Shown: positions 24,686 through 37,787, counted from the first letter of the stretch. The stretch is 64,000 nucleotides of DNA from Odobenus rosmarus divergens (GCF_000321225.1 NW_004450322.1:411778-475777); one strand, 5' to 3'. Program-made: numbers and translations. The notes: generated by a model from the letters alone, not told the origin.

Positions 24686-24888
24686 GGGGGCGCCTGGGTG
24701 GCTCAGTTGGTTGGGCGACTGCCTTCGGCTCAGGTCATGATCCTGGAGTCCCGGAATCGAGTCCCGCATCGGGCTCCCTGCTCGGCAGGGAGTCTGCTTC
24801 TCCCTCTCACCCTCCCCCCTCTCATGTGCTCGCTCTCTCTCTCACTCTCTGTCTCAACTAAATAAATGAAATCTTTAAAAAAAAAAAA
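24686..24888 (+). mobile_element. Can-SINE
   Basis: AAGAACCAAGGTTGG duplicates, perfect. Confidence 0.93.
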
Positions 24889-25105
24889 AGAACCAAGGTT
24901 GGTAGTCATTATCCTATTAGTCCAATACTGAAGATTTTCCAAAACCATGAAACCTATTTAATAAGAAAGGATTATTTTCATTATCATACATATGAAAATG
25001 ATTCATAATTAGTATATCAATGCCATATATGAGTAGATGTAGCTAGTGTCTGGCAATAGTTTAATTTTCATAGTGAGTCAAACCTGTTCAGCAATATTTT
25101 TTTGT

Positions 25106-25630
25106 TTATCTTTTCTTTTTATTTATTTTCTCCAGCTATATTGAGATATAATCGACACATGACATTGTGTAAATTTAAGGTGTAGGATGTGTTGATTTAA
25201 TACATTTATAAATTGCAAAATGATTATCACCATAGTATTAACTACCACCTCCATCCCATCATATAGTTACCATTTCTTTTTTTGTGGTGAAAACATTTAC
25301 GATCTACTCTCTAGGCTACATTCAAATATGTGATAGAGTATCATTAGTTTGAATCACTACGCTGTACCTTAGATCCTCCAACTGTTAATCTTATGACTGG
25401 AAGTTTGTGCCCTTTGACCAATATGTCCCCGTTTCCCCTGCCCCTCTATCCCTGGTAATCAACGCTCTACTCCGTTTCTCTTTCTTTTTTAGATTGCACA
25501 TTAAGTGCTATCACAACAGTATTTGTCTTTCTTTGTCTGACTTATTTCACTTAGCATAATGCCCTCAAGATCCAACCATGTTGTTGCAAATGGCTGGATT
25601 TCCTTCTTTTTTATGGCTGAGTAATACTCC

Positions 25631-25663
<33 letters not shown>

Positions 25664-26456
25664 TGTGTATTTTTTCTTTATTCATCCATTGATGGATACT
25701 TAGGTTGTTTCTGTGTGTTACAAATAATGCTGCAATAAGCATGGGGTGCATAAATCTTTTTGAGTTAGTGCTTTCATTTCCTTAAGATAAATATCCAGAA
25801 GTGCAACTGATAGATCATATGCTAGTTCTATTTTTAATTTTTTGAGGAGCCTCCATTCTGTTTTCTACAACAGCTGCATCAATTTACATTCCCACCAACA
25901 GTGCACGAGGGTTCCCTTGTCTCCACAGTCTTGCCAACACTTGTTCTTTCTCATCTTTTTTTGCTAATAGCCACTCTAACAGGTGGGAGGTAATATCTCA
26001 TTGTGGTTTTGATCTGCATTTCCCTGATGATGAGTGATGTTGAGCATCTTTTCACGTACCTGTTGGCCATTGTATGTCTTCTCTGGAAAAATGTCTATTC
26101 AGATCCTCTACCCACATTTAAATTGGATTGTTCATTTTTCCCTTTTGAGTTATATGTTTTAAATGTTAACCCCTCATCAAATACATGATTTGCAAATATG
26201 TTCTCTCATTCCATAGGTTGCCTTTTCATGTTGGTGATGGTCTCCGTTGCTGTACAAAAGCTTTTCAATTTGATGTAGTTCCACTTGTTTATTTCTCCTT
26301 GTGTTGTTTGTGCTTTCAGTGTCATATGCAGGAAATCACTGCTGACTAATGTCAAGGAGTTTTTCCTGGTGTTTTCTCATGCGAGTTTTATGGTTTGGGA
26401 TCTTAAATACAAGTCTTTAATCCATTTTGAGTTCATTTTTGTGAGTGGTGTATGTC
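25106..26456 (-). mobile_element. 5'-truncated L1, 1.35 kb
   Basis: 3' UTR on the left through ORF2 on the right, flanked by CAGCAATATTTTTTT direct repeats. Contains a (GT)n run near 25,635-25,662. Confidence 0.88.
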
Positions 26457-26459
26457 CAG

Positions 26460-28740
26460 CAATATTTTTTTTCCCAACAGTTTTGCCTCACAAATGCGTA
26501 AAGGAAACACATATTACAGTTAGCTGCCTTACATTCTGTTGGCTCAAAGCCAGAGAGAGAGCAAAACTTACTTGGACTATTAATTATTTTAAATGACTCT
26601 TCTCTTAACAGACTCAAGATGAAGGCAATGAAAACCTTTTTCTGCCTTACCAACTTGGAGATTTTGATGCCAAAATAGCATGTATCTCCAGGTGCTGTGG
26701 CATTTCCCTATTCAAGTAACGTCCTGACGTGGTTCTATTTTGGGTGGTGATTAGTTTAATTGCCTGTTCTGTGGTATTTCTTCTTCTACATCTCACTGCT
26801 TGTAAAACAGCAGATATTCAAAGGGTTCTGAAATTTTTCTTCGCTTAAAAGTTTTCACTATTTTCCCTATATGCTATTTTTCTGATAAGTTCTAGTGAAT
26901 TTCAAACCCTTCTAGGGTATCTAGTAGTTATTTGGGGGAAAAAAATGAAAACTCGAGATCTTACACCTCATACTAAGATAAATTCCGTTGGGATAGAAGC
27001 TTTAAAGGCTAAAAACAAAACAAAACAGAACGAACCAGACAAACCTAAAGAAAAAAAACACACATTGGAAGTATTAAATTAAAACAAAGGCAAATATTTT
27101 TGTAACTGACAAATCGGATGTCATGAAAGAAAAAAAATCGCTAAATTAGGCCTCCTAAAAATATAATTGTGTATGCTTCTGAACATTTTGCTATTCTTAT
27201 ACCAACATAATTGTTTTAAGAAAAATGAGATCAGGGGCGCCTGGGTGGCTCAGTCATTAAGCGTCTGCCTTCGGCTCAGGTCATGATCCCCAAGGTCCTG
27301 GGATCGAGCCCCGCATTGGGCTCCCTGCTCAGCGGGAAGCCTGCTTCTCCCTCTCCCACTCCCCCTGCTTGTGTTCTCTCTCTTGCTGTCTCTCTCTCTG
27401 TCAAATAAATAAATAAAATCTTTAAAAATAAATAAATAAAAGCAAAAAAAGAAAAAAGAAAAATGAGATTAGTGAATGCTTACTGCTTTGCAACTTATTT
27501 TTATTCACTTGGCAATAGAATAATGGCATCTTTCCAAGTTAGTGCCTTTGTTTTAATGGATGTGGAAGTATCTCATTACATTGAGACCGAGAATGTATTC
27601 TCTTTCACATTCTTCTCTTTTGTTAATATCTTAACTAACTTGGTTACAGGAGAAGCAACGGATAAGCCTATAGCAATATTTATGCCTAGAGAGTCTTATC
27701 AAAGGGTTTCAAAGCACCTAATCCACTGGATTTGTGACATCCTCTGCTCCAGTGTGTGGCTGGAGATAAGGGATTCAGGGGGAAAAAATGCTGAGTCACA
27801 AAACATATATTTTTTTTCACCACCCCCAGGTGGATATGAATTTTAATATTAAAAAGATAGTAATGAAGATTCTGAAGACAATAAAGTTATGACTATTGGA
27901 AAATAACATAGTTTTGCTTTCCAGGGTGATGATAAAAGTGTACCATTTTAGTTATTAACTTTAAAAAATAAACAACACATCAATACATGTCAGGTGTTGC
28001 TCACAAAAAGGAGAGAGGGGAAATGAGCTAACTTTATGATCTAAATATTGTATCCGCTGAAGCAGTTTTCAAAATGTGTACAAAATCAAACGAATAACTA
28101 ATTGTTTTCTTTGGGTCTCAGAATTTTCCCCTTACACTGGCCATGTCCTGTTTCCTTCCAGAAAATTCCCTGGCCGGGATTTTGCGCATAGCCCAGTAGA
28201 GGGCCCTGTGTTCTGAGCCACCATCAGGCATATATTTAAGACACTGCAGACAACAGTTAGGAAATCAGGAATGAGGGCTTCTAACCTTCCACACTCCACC
28301 CACAGGGCTATCAGTTTCCAGTTACAGCTGTTTGGCTAACAACAGATGGCTTCTGTGCTTCCTTTTAATCAAGGAGGCAGAAGAAATGGTTTCTAAGAAT
28401 AACTAGCAGCTTGGGAAAATATCCCCATTATGTGAATTACCATGCGAGTATTTTATATTGCAGCTTTCATTCCCCTAAGATTCCTAGCCTCGTTTTAAAA
28501 ATGTATTTGAAAGATATATAGACACATAATATGAATGCTTAGGAGAAATACATTAAAAAGGAAGACATCACAACGGTAAATGATGGTTATTACTGAAGAG
28601 ATTGTGGCTGATTTTGCCACATTCTTTTATTTTCCTGATTTTAAAGGTAGCACATGTCTTTTGCTTTGAACATTCCATTTTCAAAAAAAGAGAAAACACA
28701 GAAGGGAAAAGCAAGAGATAGGAAGTAAATACATGCTTAG
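26460..28740. other. mostly unique AT-rich sequence
   Basis: Holds an old L1 scrap (26,940-27,180) and one SINE (27,234-27,457). No exon recognised, although 27,463-27,846 is open for 127 codons. Confidence 0.5.
27234..27457 (+). mobile_element. Can-SINE
   Basis: AAGAAAAATGAGAT duplicates. Confidence 0.92.
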
Positions 28741-28754
28741 CAAAAACATTCAAG

Positions 28755-29085
28755 GGGGGGCGCCTGGGTGGCTCAGTCCTTAAGCGTCTGCCTTTGGCTC
28801 AGGTCATGATCCCAGGGTCCTGGGATCGAGCCCCGCATTGGGCTCCCTCCTTGCGGGGGGCGGGGGGGAAGCCGGCTTCTCCCTCTCCCACTCCCCCTGC
28901 TTGTGTTTCTGCTCTCATTGTCTCTGTCTCTGTCAAATAAATAAATAAAATCTTTAAAAAAAAAAACATTCAAGGGGCGCCTGGCTGGCTCAGTCAGTAG
29001 AGCATGCGACCCTTAATCTCAAGGTCATGAGTTCAAGCCCCACGTTGGGCATGGAGCCTGCTTCAAAAATAATAATAAATTAAAT
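28755..29085 (+). mobile_element. full Can-SINE followed by short-type Can-SINE
   Basis: Copy 1 (to 28,965) has AACATTCAAGGGG duplicates; copy 2 starts at 28,974. Confidence 0.9.
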
Positions 29086-29212
29086 TACATTTAAAAAATT
29101 CAAAACATTTGGACCAACTTTTTAAAATTTTTCTTAAAAGCATTTTTAGAACAGTATAAAATAATGTACATGAGAATGACTCATTTAGCCTTTACCTAAT
29201 TGGTCATTTTTT

Positions 29213-29417
29213 ATTTTTTATTATTTATGTATTTCAAAGATTTTATTTATTTATTTATTTGAGAGAGAGAGACAGAGACAGGGGTGCAGAGGGAGAGGGA
29301 CAAGCAGACTTCGTGCTAAGCACAGAGCCCCACCCAGCTCCATCTCACGACACTGAGATCATGACCTGAGCGGAAACCAAGAGTCAGCCACTAACTGATT
29401 GAGCCACCCAGGCGCCC
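29213..29417 (-). mobile_element. Can-SINE
   Basis: CTAATTGGTCATTTTT duplicates at 29,197 and 29,417. Confidence 0.92.
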
Positions 29418-30111
29418 CTAATTGGTCATTTTTATGACGCAAAAAAGTGGAAGAATGTATTTATGTGAAGAAGGAATGGATCACTTTTCCAGAAAGAAAT
29501 TTTATCTCGAGTTCAAGGAGGGGGAAAAAACCCGGCGACTTTCTGTCATTAAAGTATGTTTTAAATTAAGAGATCATTTACTTATTTTTTTTCCACAAAT
29601 ATTTACAAATGCCTTTTAGGTACCGGGCACTTTTCATTCCATTAATCCTCTCCCCACCCCCACCCCCCAAAAAGATTTGCCTGCCTAATCTAGATCACAA
29701 GCCCTACTTCTTAGGAAACTAGCACTGTTACTATTTTCATTCCCTCTGGTAGATCTTCTATCTCCCCAACCCCAGCTGTCACTTGGCTAAGGCCCCTTCA
29801 TTCCTTAGTTCTTCAACAGTTCTTCAGGGAGACTTTCCCATGTCTCCATCCCAGCTGGCTTCTGCCCTTCAGGCATTTGCTTCCTCAGTACCCCTGGATG
29901 GGTACCTTCATCAAACTCCTTGCGGACCCTGGGTCTTCTGCTTAACTGTGAGCACCAGGAAGGAAGGCCAGGAAACCCTGGAGCCAAATCTGCTGACATG
30001 GAAATCCCATGTATGCATAAGTGGGCCGTACTTATAGAATAAGTAGGTTTGTAGGCATTCTCTAGTTCCAAGATGGGTTAGTTCTTCTCTGTCCCACTAT
30101 ATTTTATTTTA
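29418..30111. other. no feature seen
   Basis: Unique sequence; 29,800-30,070 is open in both strands without family resemblance. Confidence 0.5.
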
Positions 30112-30714
30112 CATTTTAAAAAAAGATTTTATTTACTTATATGCCAGAGAGAGAGAGAGCGCACAAGCAGGGGGAGCGGCAGGCAGAGGGAGAAACAGGG
30201 TTCCCCGCTGAGCAGGGAGCCCAACATGGGACTTGATTCCAGGACCCCGGGATCATGACCTGAGCCGAGAGCAGACACTTAATGACTGAGCCACCCAGGC
30301 GTCCCATTTTACATTTTTAAAAAGATTTTATTTATTTATTTAAGAGAGAGAAAGGAGAGAGAACAAGCCGGGGGAGGCACAGAGGGAGAGGGAGAAGCAG
30401 GCCTCCCGCTGAGCAGGGAGCCCAACATGGGACTTGATTCCAGGACCCCGGGATCATGACCTGAGCCGAGAGCAGACACTTAATGACTGAGCCACCCAGG
30501 CGTCCCATTTTACATTTTTAAAAAGATTTTATTTATTTATTTAAGAGAGAGAAAGGAGAGAGAACAAGCCGGGGGAGGCACAGAGGGAGAGGGAGAAGCA
30601 GGCCTCCCGCTGAGCAGGGAGCCCAATGCGGGGCTGGATCCCAGGACCCTGGGATCATGACCCAAGCCGAAGGCAGACGCTTAACTGGCTGAGCCACCCA
30701 GGTGGGTGCCCCTA
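30112..30714 (-). repeat. three tandem Can-SINEs, two made by a 201-bp duplication
   Basis: The word CCAACATGGGACTTGATTCC recurs at 30,221 and 30,422, and ACAAGCCGGGGGAGGC recurs with the same 201-bp period. Confidence 0.92.
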
Positions 30715-30889
30715 TTTTACATTTTTAAATGTTTATTTTGAAATGATTTTAAATTTAAAAGAAAACTTGCAAGAATAGTACATAGACACTTTGGTGATGA
30801 GTAGGAGGTTTTGTAGACTCAAACTCCTCCCTCCCATTTAGTATTCATTGGTTATTCTTGCATATTTATTTAAATTTTTAGTTTGCATT

Positions 30890-31445
30890 AAAACTTTTTT
30901 CTTTTTTTAATTTAAATTCAATTAGCCAACAGGGCGCCTGGGTGGCTCAGATGGTTAAGCGTCTGCCTTCGGCTCAGGTCATGATCCCAGGGTCCTGGGA
31001 TCGAGTCCCGCATCGGGCTCCCTGCTCCTTGGGAGCCTGCTTCTCCCTCTGCTTCTCTCTCTCTCTCTCCCCCTCTCTCTCTGAATAAATAAACAAAAAT
31101 AAAATAAAATTAAATTAAAAAAAAATTCAATTAGCCAACATATAGTACATCATTAGTTTCAGATGTAGTGTTCAATAATTTATCAGTTTCATATAACACC
31201 CAGTGCTCATTCCATCAGGTGCCCTCCTTAATGCCCATCACCCAGTTACCCCAGCCCCCCACCCACCTCCCCTCCGGCAACCCTCAGTTTATTTCCTAGA
31301 GTTAAGAGTCTCTTATGGTTTGTCTCCCTCTCTGATGACTTCCCCTTCTGTTTTCCTTCCCTTCCCCTACAGTCCTCTGCCCCATTTCTTATGTTCCACA
31401 GATGAGTGAAACCATATGATATTGTCTCTCTCTGATTGACTTATA
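30890..31445 (-). mobile_element. L1 3' UTR, interrupted by a SINE
   Basis: AATTCAATTAGCCAACATAT..CCCAGTGCTCATTCCATCAG is the carnivore L1 3' end; a SINE at 30,931-31,123 splits it. Confidence 0.8.
30931..31123 (+). mobile_element. Can-SINE in L1 3' UTR
   Basis: AATTCAATTAGCCAACA duplicates, perfect. Confidence 0.93.
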
Positions 31446-31479
31446 ACTTTTAAATATCCATATGGTCTGTGTTGGCATT

Positions 31480-32178
31480 TTTGCTTTAGGACCTGCTAGA
31501 AGTGGGCTTAGATGTATAGATGTTCTTCTTGAAGAAGAGCAAGTTTGGAAGACTTGTTCCACCAGATGTCAGAATGTATATAAATTAGGGCAGTGTGGTA
31601 ATGGTGCGGGCGTAGACAAGCAAATAAACGAACCTGAATGGAAAGCATGGCAACATGCCCAGCATAAAACCTTGATCTATGATCAGGGTGTTACTACAGA
31701 GCATTGGGGGAAGGTGGGCCTTTTCAGTAAATGGTTCTGGGCCAATTGTATATCTATACGGAAAAAAGCCTGAACTTTGTTCCCTATTTCACACTACCTA
31801 CCAAACATCAACTCATAAGGCATTATAGATCTAAATAAGGGGGCGCCTGGGTGGCTCAGTCAGTTAGGCGTCCGACTCTTGGTTTTGGCTCAGGTCGTGA
31901 TCTCAGGGTCAGGCTCTGTGCTGAGGATGGAACCTGCTTGGGATTCTCTCCCTCTCTCTCTCTCTCTGCCCCCGCCCTTCCCCACTCATGCTCTCTCTCT
32001 CTCTAAAAAAGGCCCCCTCCAAAAAAAGATGGTAACTATGGAAGGTGATGGATATGTCAAATAGCTCGGTTGTGGTAATCATTTCATAATGTATAGGTAT
32101 ATCAAATCATTACATTGTCCATTTTAAATATATATGATTTTTATGGTCAATTATACCTCAATAAAGCTAGAAAAAGTC
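31480..32178 (+). mobile_element. old L1 fragments
   Basis: Late ORF2 (TTCAGTAAATGGTTCTGGGC), a SINE, then the 3' terminus TATACCTCAATAAAGCTAGA. Confidence 0.7.
31839..32028 (+). mobile_element. Can-SINE, older
   Basis: Lacks the (AAATA)n tail. Confidence 0.85.
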
Positions 32179-32179
32179 C

Positions 32180-32660
32180 CCAACCCACCTATGGTGGATA
32201 CTCTGATGTGGCGCCTAGATGTCCCTTCAAGCAAGAACTTGTGGCCCCGGCTGATGGGAGCACTGGCAGCACAGCTGTCAGTCATCCGACCCCACAAGGG
32301 TGCTCATGGCTGCGGAGAGCCATCTTGCACAAGGCCATGCCCTCCCTAGGGCGGTCCACACCCAGTCACTGACTAAGGAGGGGGTAGAAAGGCCTGGCTA
32401 TCTTCGGCCCAGCTCTGGAAATCTCTGATAGGCCGCCCTCCATCTAGAGCTTTCCGGCGTGATCAGCCAAGGCTGTCTAAGGGACTGCCCATAAGAGCTC
32501 GACTCGCCCTTCAGTCCAATCTGGCCTCTCCCATCGCTTCCATGTGCACTGATGCCAAGAACATTCCTGAATAAACAGCCTGCACACTAAACTCCACCAC
32601 AGGGCCTGTTTATTAGAAAACCCACTTTGCAAGATCACCTTTCGATCTTGCGGCCTCTGC
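32180..32660 (+). repeat. LTR-like sequence
   Basis: GC-richer block with a polyadenylation-like CCTGAATAAACAGCCTGCAC and a following R/U5-like stretch. Edges and family not established. Confidence 0.45.
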
Positions 32661-33013
32661 TGTCATATTTTAAGAGGAAATGACAGGCATTGTGACTCTG
32701 CCTGATCAGATGGACGAGTCCTTGGCTTCAAGGTATATGGTTTCAATGAACTTCTGTATATAATATAGTTAATATTGTGTATCTAGGTAGCACGTCAAGC
32801 TGCAAAGCTTCAGCCTACTGTGAAATGTGTACATTTTGAATGAAGATATAAATGGAAAAAATCCTTTAACCCAGCTTAGATTTCTATTAGTTTGTACAAA
32901 TACTAAGGCACACAGACTCTTGGATTAAACATGAAAATTTGCCTGCTAATTGTGAAGAACATCGGTGCTCTAGAAAAGTAAGGGTTTTTATATGAATTAA
33001 AACCTCATATTGA
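32660..33013. other. no feature seen
   Basis: AT-rich unique sequence. Confidence 0.4.
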
Positions 33014-33122
33014 GGGGCACCTGGCTGGCTCAGTTGGTGGAGTGTGGGACTCTTGATCTCGGGGTCGTGAGTTCGAGCCCCACGTTGAGTGTAGAGATTA
33101 CTGACAAAATCTTTAAGAAAAA
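33014..33122 (+). mobile_element. Can-SINE, short type
   Basis: GGGGCACCTGGCTGGCTC head, GTAGAGATTACTGACAAAA end. Confidence 0.88.
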
Positions 33123-33129
33123 ACTCTCA

Positions 33130-33273
33130 AGGCGCCTGGGTGGTTCAGTCGGTTAAACGTCTGCCTTCAGCTCAGGTCATGATCCCAGGGTATTAGGATC
33201 AAGCCCCAGGTTGGGCTCCCTGCCCGGCAGGCAGTCTGCTTCTTCTCCCTCTGCTATTCCCCCTGCTTGTGCA

Positions 33274-33304
<31 letters not shown>

Positions 33305-33728
33305 NNNNNNNNNNNNNNNNNNNNNNNNNNNNNNNNNNNNNNNNNNNNNNNNNNNNNNNNNNNNNNNNNNNNNNNNNNNNNNNNNNNNNNNNNNNNNNNN
33401 NNNNNNNNNNNNNNNNNNNNNNNNNNNNNNNNNNNNNNNNNNNNNNNNNNNNNNNNNNNNNNNNNNNNNNNNNNNNNNNNNNNNNNNNNNNNNNNNNNNN
33501 NNNNNNNNNNNNNNNNNNNNNNNNNNNNNNNNNNNNNNNNNNNNNNNNNNNNNNNNNNNNNNNNNNNNNNNNNNNNNNNNNNNNNNNNNNNNNNNNNNNN
33601 NNNNNNNNNNNNNNNNNNNNNNNNNNNNNNNNNNNNNNNNNNNNNNNNNNNNNNNNNNNNNNNNNNNNNNNNNNNNNNNNNNNNNNNNNNNNNNNNNNNN
33701 NNNNNNNNNAAAATCTTTAAAAAAAAAG
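33130..33728 (+). mobile_element. Can-SINE containing the assembly gap
   Basis: Head and (CT)n before the N run, AAAATCTTTAAAAAAA after it. Confidence 0.85.
33305..33709. other. assembly gap (405 N)
   Basis: Lies within the (CT)n part of a Can-SINE. Confidence 0.99.
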
Positions 33729-33954
33729 AATAAAAGATTTGTGTCTTCTTGAAATAGTATTTTTAGTACAATATAAATGCAATATAAAAGACAGATTTCG
33801 TGGAATTTAAATATATATTTATGAAAATATAAATTTTTAGTGCCTCTGTTGAAATCTTTCAATAGTGCCACTAGAGGGCCTGCACGGCAGAAAACATTTG
33901 GTATCATAGAGGTTGCCAGGTTTAGCAATTGTTGGTTTTAACAGCCTTAAAAGC

Positions 33955-34156
33955 TTTTTTTTAAGATTTTGTTTATTTGAGACAGAGAAAGAGAGAGAGA
34001 GAAAAGCACAAGCGGGGGGGGGGAGGGGCAGAGGGGGAGGGAGAAGCAGACTCCCCATTGAGCAGGGAGCCCGACGCGGGGCTCGATCCCAGGACCCTGG
34101 GATCATGATCTGAGGCGAAGGCAGACGCTTAACCGACTGAGCCATCCAGGCGCCCC
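33955..34156 (-). mobile_element. Can-SINE
   Basis: G9 run inside its middle; ends CTGAGCCATCCAGGCGCCCC. Confidence 0.92.
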
Positions 34157-34184
34157 CTTTCTGAATTTTTCAAATAGTACTTTT

Positions 34185-35055
34185 TAGAAACCTTTTACAT
34201 TTTTTATAAGTTTTTATTTTAATTCCAGTGTCGTTAACATACAGTGTTATCTTAGTTTCAAGTGTACAATATAGTGTGAGTCAGCACTTCCATACATCAC
34301 CCACTGCTCATCACAAGTGCTCTCCTCAATCCCCATCCCCTATTTCACCCATCCCCCCCCACCCACCTCCCCTCTGATAACCATCAGTTTGTTCTCTATA
34401 GTTAAGAGTCTGTTTCTCGATTTGTCTCTCTCTCTTTTTCCCTTTGCTCATTTGTTTTGCTTCTTAAATTCCACATATGAGTGAAATCATTCTTATTTCA
34501 CTTAGCATTAGACTCTTTAGCTCCATCCATGTTGTTACAAATGGCAAGATTTCATTCTCTTTTATGGCTGAGTAATATTCCATTGTATATATATATACCA
34601 CATCTTTATCCAGTCATCAGTCGATAGATGCTTGGGCTGCTTCCATATCTTGGCTAATGTAAACAACGCTGCCATAAACACCGGGGTGCATGGATCCCTT
34701 TGAACTAGTGTTTTTGTATTTTTTTTTTTAAAGATTTTTATTTATTTATTTGTCAGAGAGAGAGAGAGGGAACACAAGCAGGGGGAGTGGGAGAGAGAGA
34801 AGCAGGCTCCTCACTGAGCAGGGAGCCCGATGCGGGACTCGATCCCAGGACCCTGGGATCATGACCTGAGCTGAAGGCAGACGCTTAACGACTGAGCCAC
34901 CCAGGTGTCCCGTGTTTTTGTATTCTTTGGGTAAATACCCAGTAGAGTGATTGCTGGATCGTAGGGTAGCTCTATTTTTAACTTTCTGAGGAACCTCCAA
35001 ACTGTTTTCCACAGTGGCTGTGCCAGTTTGCATCCCCACCAACAGTGCACGATTG
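34185..35055 (-). mobile_element. 5'-truncated L1
   Basis: 3' UTR (CAAGTGTACAATATAGTG) to late ORF2 ([20 protein letters not shown] on minus), with a nested SINE at 34,721-34,911. Confidence 0.85.
34721..34911 (-). mobile_element. Can-SINE in L1
   Basis: GTGTTTTTGTATT duplicates. Confidence 0.92.
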
Positions 35056-35739
35056 GGAAACTCAAACTTTTAAAGAGAAAGTTTTGAGAGAAACTCATCC
35101 TTCTGAGGCGTTCTCCATAGTTTTGGCACCATTTGTCTTTAGCATCCTTTTGTTATGGTTAAAATTCTTCTAATATTACAATACAAATTACATTATGTGA
35201 GGAGCAATACCAGGAATAAAGGAGTGAACACACGTTTAGAGACCGAGGCTAGGCCCTGCTGGAAAAGGCAGGTCTAGATCCCCTCATTCTGTCCCTGGCA
35301 AGTTCAGCTTCCTCATCCTTGGGACTAGGGAGGGAAGAAGAGGGGTCTGATTTTCTCACTTACCTTTGCTAGGGCAGGTCCCCAGTTGGGACACCTCACT
35401 ACATTAAGGCCACAATACATCTCTGTTCCTTCTGTATTGGAAAAGGGTACCCATGAGATACAATGAGATTTAGACTAGAAAAATAGGCATCATCGATAAA
35501 ATTGTAAAGATTTTCAAGTAAGCGTGCATTTGTGAGTACCAAGAACATGTTATTCTGTTCGTGATTTCCCAAAAGAATCACTGATAAAAAGGCATTTTTG
35601 AATAGTTTCCCTCCATGCCTTTTCATAATACTGTCTTTGCTCATGTAGGTATCGGGAATGTGAGTCTGAAACGGAAATGTGTAATCTAGAGGAAAGAAAT
35701 GTTCCCAGATCGCCATCCTTGGATGAGAAATATGGTGTA
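35056..35739. other. no feature seen
   Basis: Unique sequence; open frames look random. Confidence 0.5.
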
Positions 35740-36210
35740 CCAGTCTTCTGGAGCCACCATAACAAAATACCACAGGCTGTGGAGTGGGGGGGGGGGGCTT
35801 AAACAACAGAAATTTATGTCTCACAGTTCTGAAGGCTGGAAGTCCAAGGTCAAAGTGTTGGCAAGGTAGGTTTCATTCTGACACCTCTTCTTTTGGCTTG
35901 TAGATAGCAACCATGTCATTGTGGGCTCAGAGGACCTCTTCTTTGTGAAGGGGAGAGAAGGGGGCAGGAAGGGAGGGAGGCAGAGGGAGAAGGGCGGGCG
36001 GGGGAGGGGAAGAGAATACATGAGTGCTCTCTGGTGTTTCTTTCTTCCTAGAAGAACACTAATCCATCAGATCAGGGCCCCACTCTTATGACCTCACTTA
36101 ACCTTAATTACTTCCTTAGAGGCCCCATATCCAAATACAGCCACACTGGAGGTTAGGGTTTCAACATAGGAATTTTGAGGGGACACAACATTCAGTCCAT
36201 AACATACAGT
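35740..36210. repeat. old interspersed repeat (fuller copy)
   Basis: GCCACCATAACAAAATACCA..ACAGAAATTTATGTCTCACA..ATTCAGTCCATAACATA. Very common mammalian repeat; I do not fix the family name. Confidence 0.65.
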
Positions 36211-36355
36211 GAGGATGCCCACATTCTCTTCCATAAAGAAGTTGAATGTAGTAGATGAGCCTGTTCTCCATAAATATATTGGTAAATCTCTTTAAATATT
36301 AAGGCTTATGATGGAATTCTACAACATGGGAAAATTTTTTCAGAAGGTTCAGAGA

Positions 36356-36540
36356 GGGACGCCTGGGTGGCTCAGTCGTTAAGCATCTGCCTTCAGCTCA
36401 GGTCATGTTCCTAGGGTCCTGGGATCGAGTCCCGCTTCGGGCTCCCGCTCCCCCTAGTTGTGCTTTCCCTCTCTCTCTCTCTCTCTCTGACAAATAAATA
36501 AATAAAATCTTTAAGTAAAAATTTAAAAATTTTAAAAAAA
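36356..36540 (+). mobile_element. Can-SINE
   Basis: AGAAGGTTCAGAG duplicates. Confidence 0.92.
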
Positions 36541-36649
36541 GAAGGTTCAGAGAATATTCATTCTATGCCTAAAGGTATTTGTATTTCAAAATAGCTGGAC
36601 AGAAATATTATGTGGAAGCATATTATACACCTAGACAATTTCTTTCTCT

Positions 36650-36758
36650 TTTTTAAAGATTTTATGTTTAAGATATCTCCACACTCAACGTGAGGCTCAG
36701 ATTTACAACCCTGAGATCAAGAGTTGTACCCTCCACTGACTGAACCAGACAGGTACTC
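36650..36758 (-). mobile_element. Can-SINE, short type, diverged
   Basis: AGATCAAGAGTTGTACCCTC and CTGAACCAGACAGGTACTCC. Confidence 0.75.
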
Positions 36759-37450
36759 CTAGACTATTTCTATAACAAGCATTTAACTGTGAACTCAGAA
36801 TTAAATCCAGGGATGACAGACAGGTCTTCTCAAAAGGAAGAATGTTCTGTGTAGAGAAACTTCTGCCAGTGTGTGTGTGTGTGGGGGGGGGAACAGTTTC
36901 AGGGAAACAGCAGCTTTTAAAGAAACTTTGGCCAGTTAGATCATTATTTTGGAAAAAGCACCCAAGGTCTTGGTTTTGGAGATTGTGTGGAGTCATTAAG
37001 AAAAGGAGTAAACACTTCTGTTTCCAACCAAGATGAAGTAACAGGGAATAAATATAACCTCCTATCCGAAAGAACCAAAAAATCCCAGACAATATAAATA
37101 AAACAATGGTTTTTAAGATACTGGACATCACGCAATGAAGGGCAGTGATCCCTGAGAAACAGAAGATAAACAAGGTCAGCCCTGTGATTGCCCCAGCTTA
37201 CTGCCTTGAGAGTTTCCAGACCCCACAAAGGGCCAGGGAATGAGATGGAGCCCAGTGGACTCCCTGAGTTGAGGAGATCTCCTGGTTGTGATAGTATACT
37301 ATAGTTTACAAGATGTTACCATTGGGGAAAATTTGGAAAAGGGAACACAGATCTCTCTGTATTATTTCTTACAGCTGCATATGAATCTACCATTATCTCA
37401 AAATGAAAACCTTAAAAAAACCTTAGCTTTAAAAGTAGGAGAGGGGTGAC
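36759..37450 (+). mobile_element. old L1-like fragment
   Basis: GTATTATTTCTTACAGCTGC and GTTGTGATAGTATACTATAG are 3' UTR-type words; the left half is unassigned. Confidence 0.5.
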
Positions 37451-37451
37451 A

Positions 37452-37787
37452 GGCACCTGGGTGGCTCAGTCGGTTAAGCGGCTGCCTCCGGCTCAGGTCA
37501 TGATCCCGGGGTCCTGGGATTGAGTCCCACATCGGGCTCCTTGCTCACTGGGGAGCCTGCTTCTCTCTTTGCTGCTCTCCCTGCTTGTGTGTGCATGCTC
37601 TCTCTCTCTCTCTCTCCCTCTCTGACAAATGAATAAAATCTTTAAAAAAATATTTTTAAAAATGTAGGAGAGGGGTTTCTGGGTGGCTGAGCTGGACTCC
37701 CTGTTCAGGGGGAGTCTGCCTCTCTCTCTGCCACCCCGCCTGCTTGTGCTCTCTCTCAAATAAATAAACAAATAAAGTCTCTAAAAA
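37452..37787 (+). mobile_element. two Can-SINEs at one target
   Basis: Full copy 37,452-37,660, internally deleted copy 37,675-37,787; GTAGGAGAGGGGT repeats lie between. Confidence 0.88.

Noticed and set aside
27463..27846. 127-codon open frame
   Set aside because: AT-rich, no recognisable domain, no clear splice or promoter context, next to repeats.
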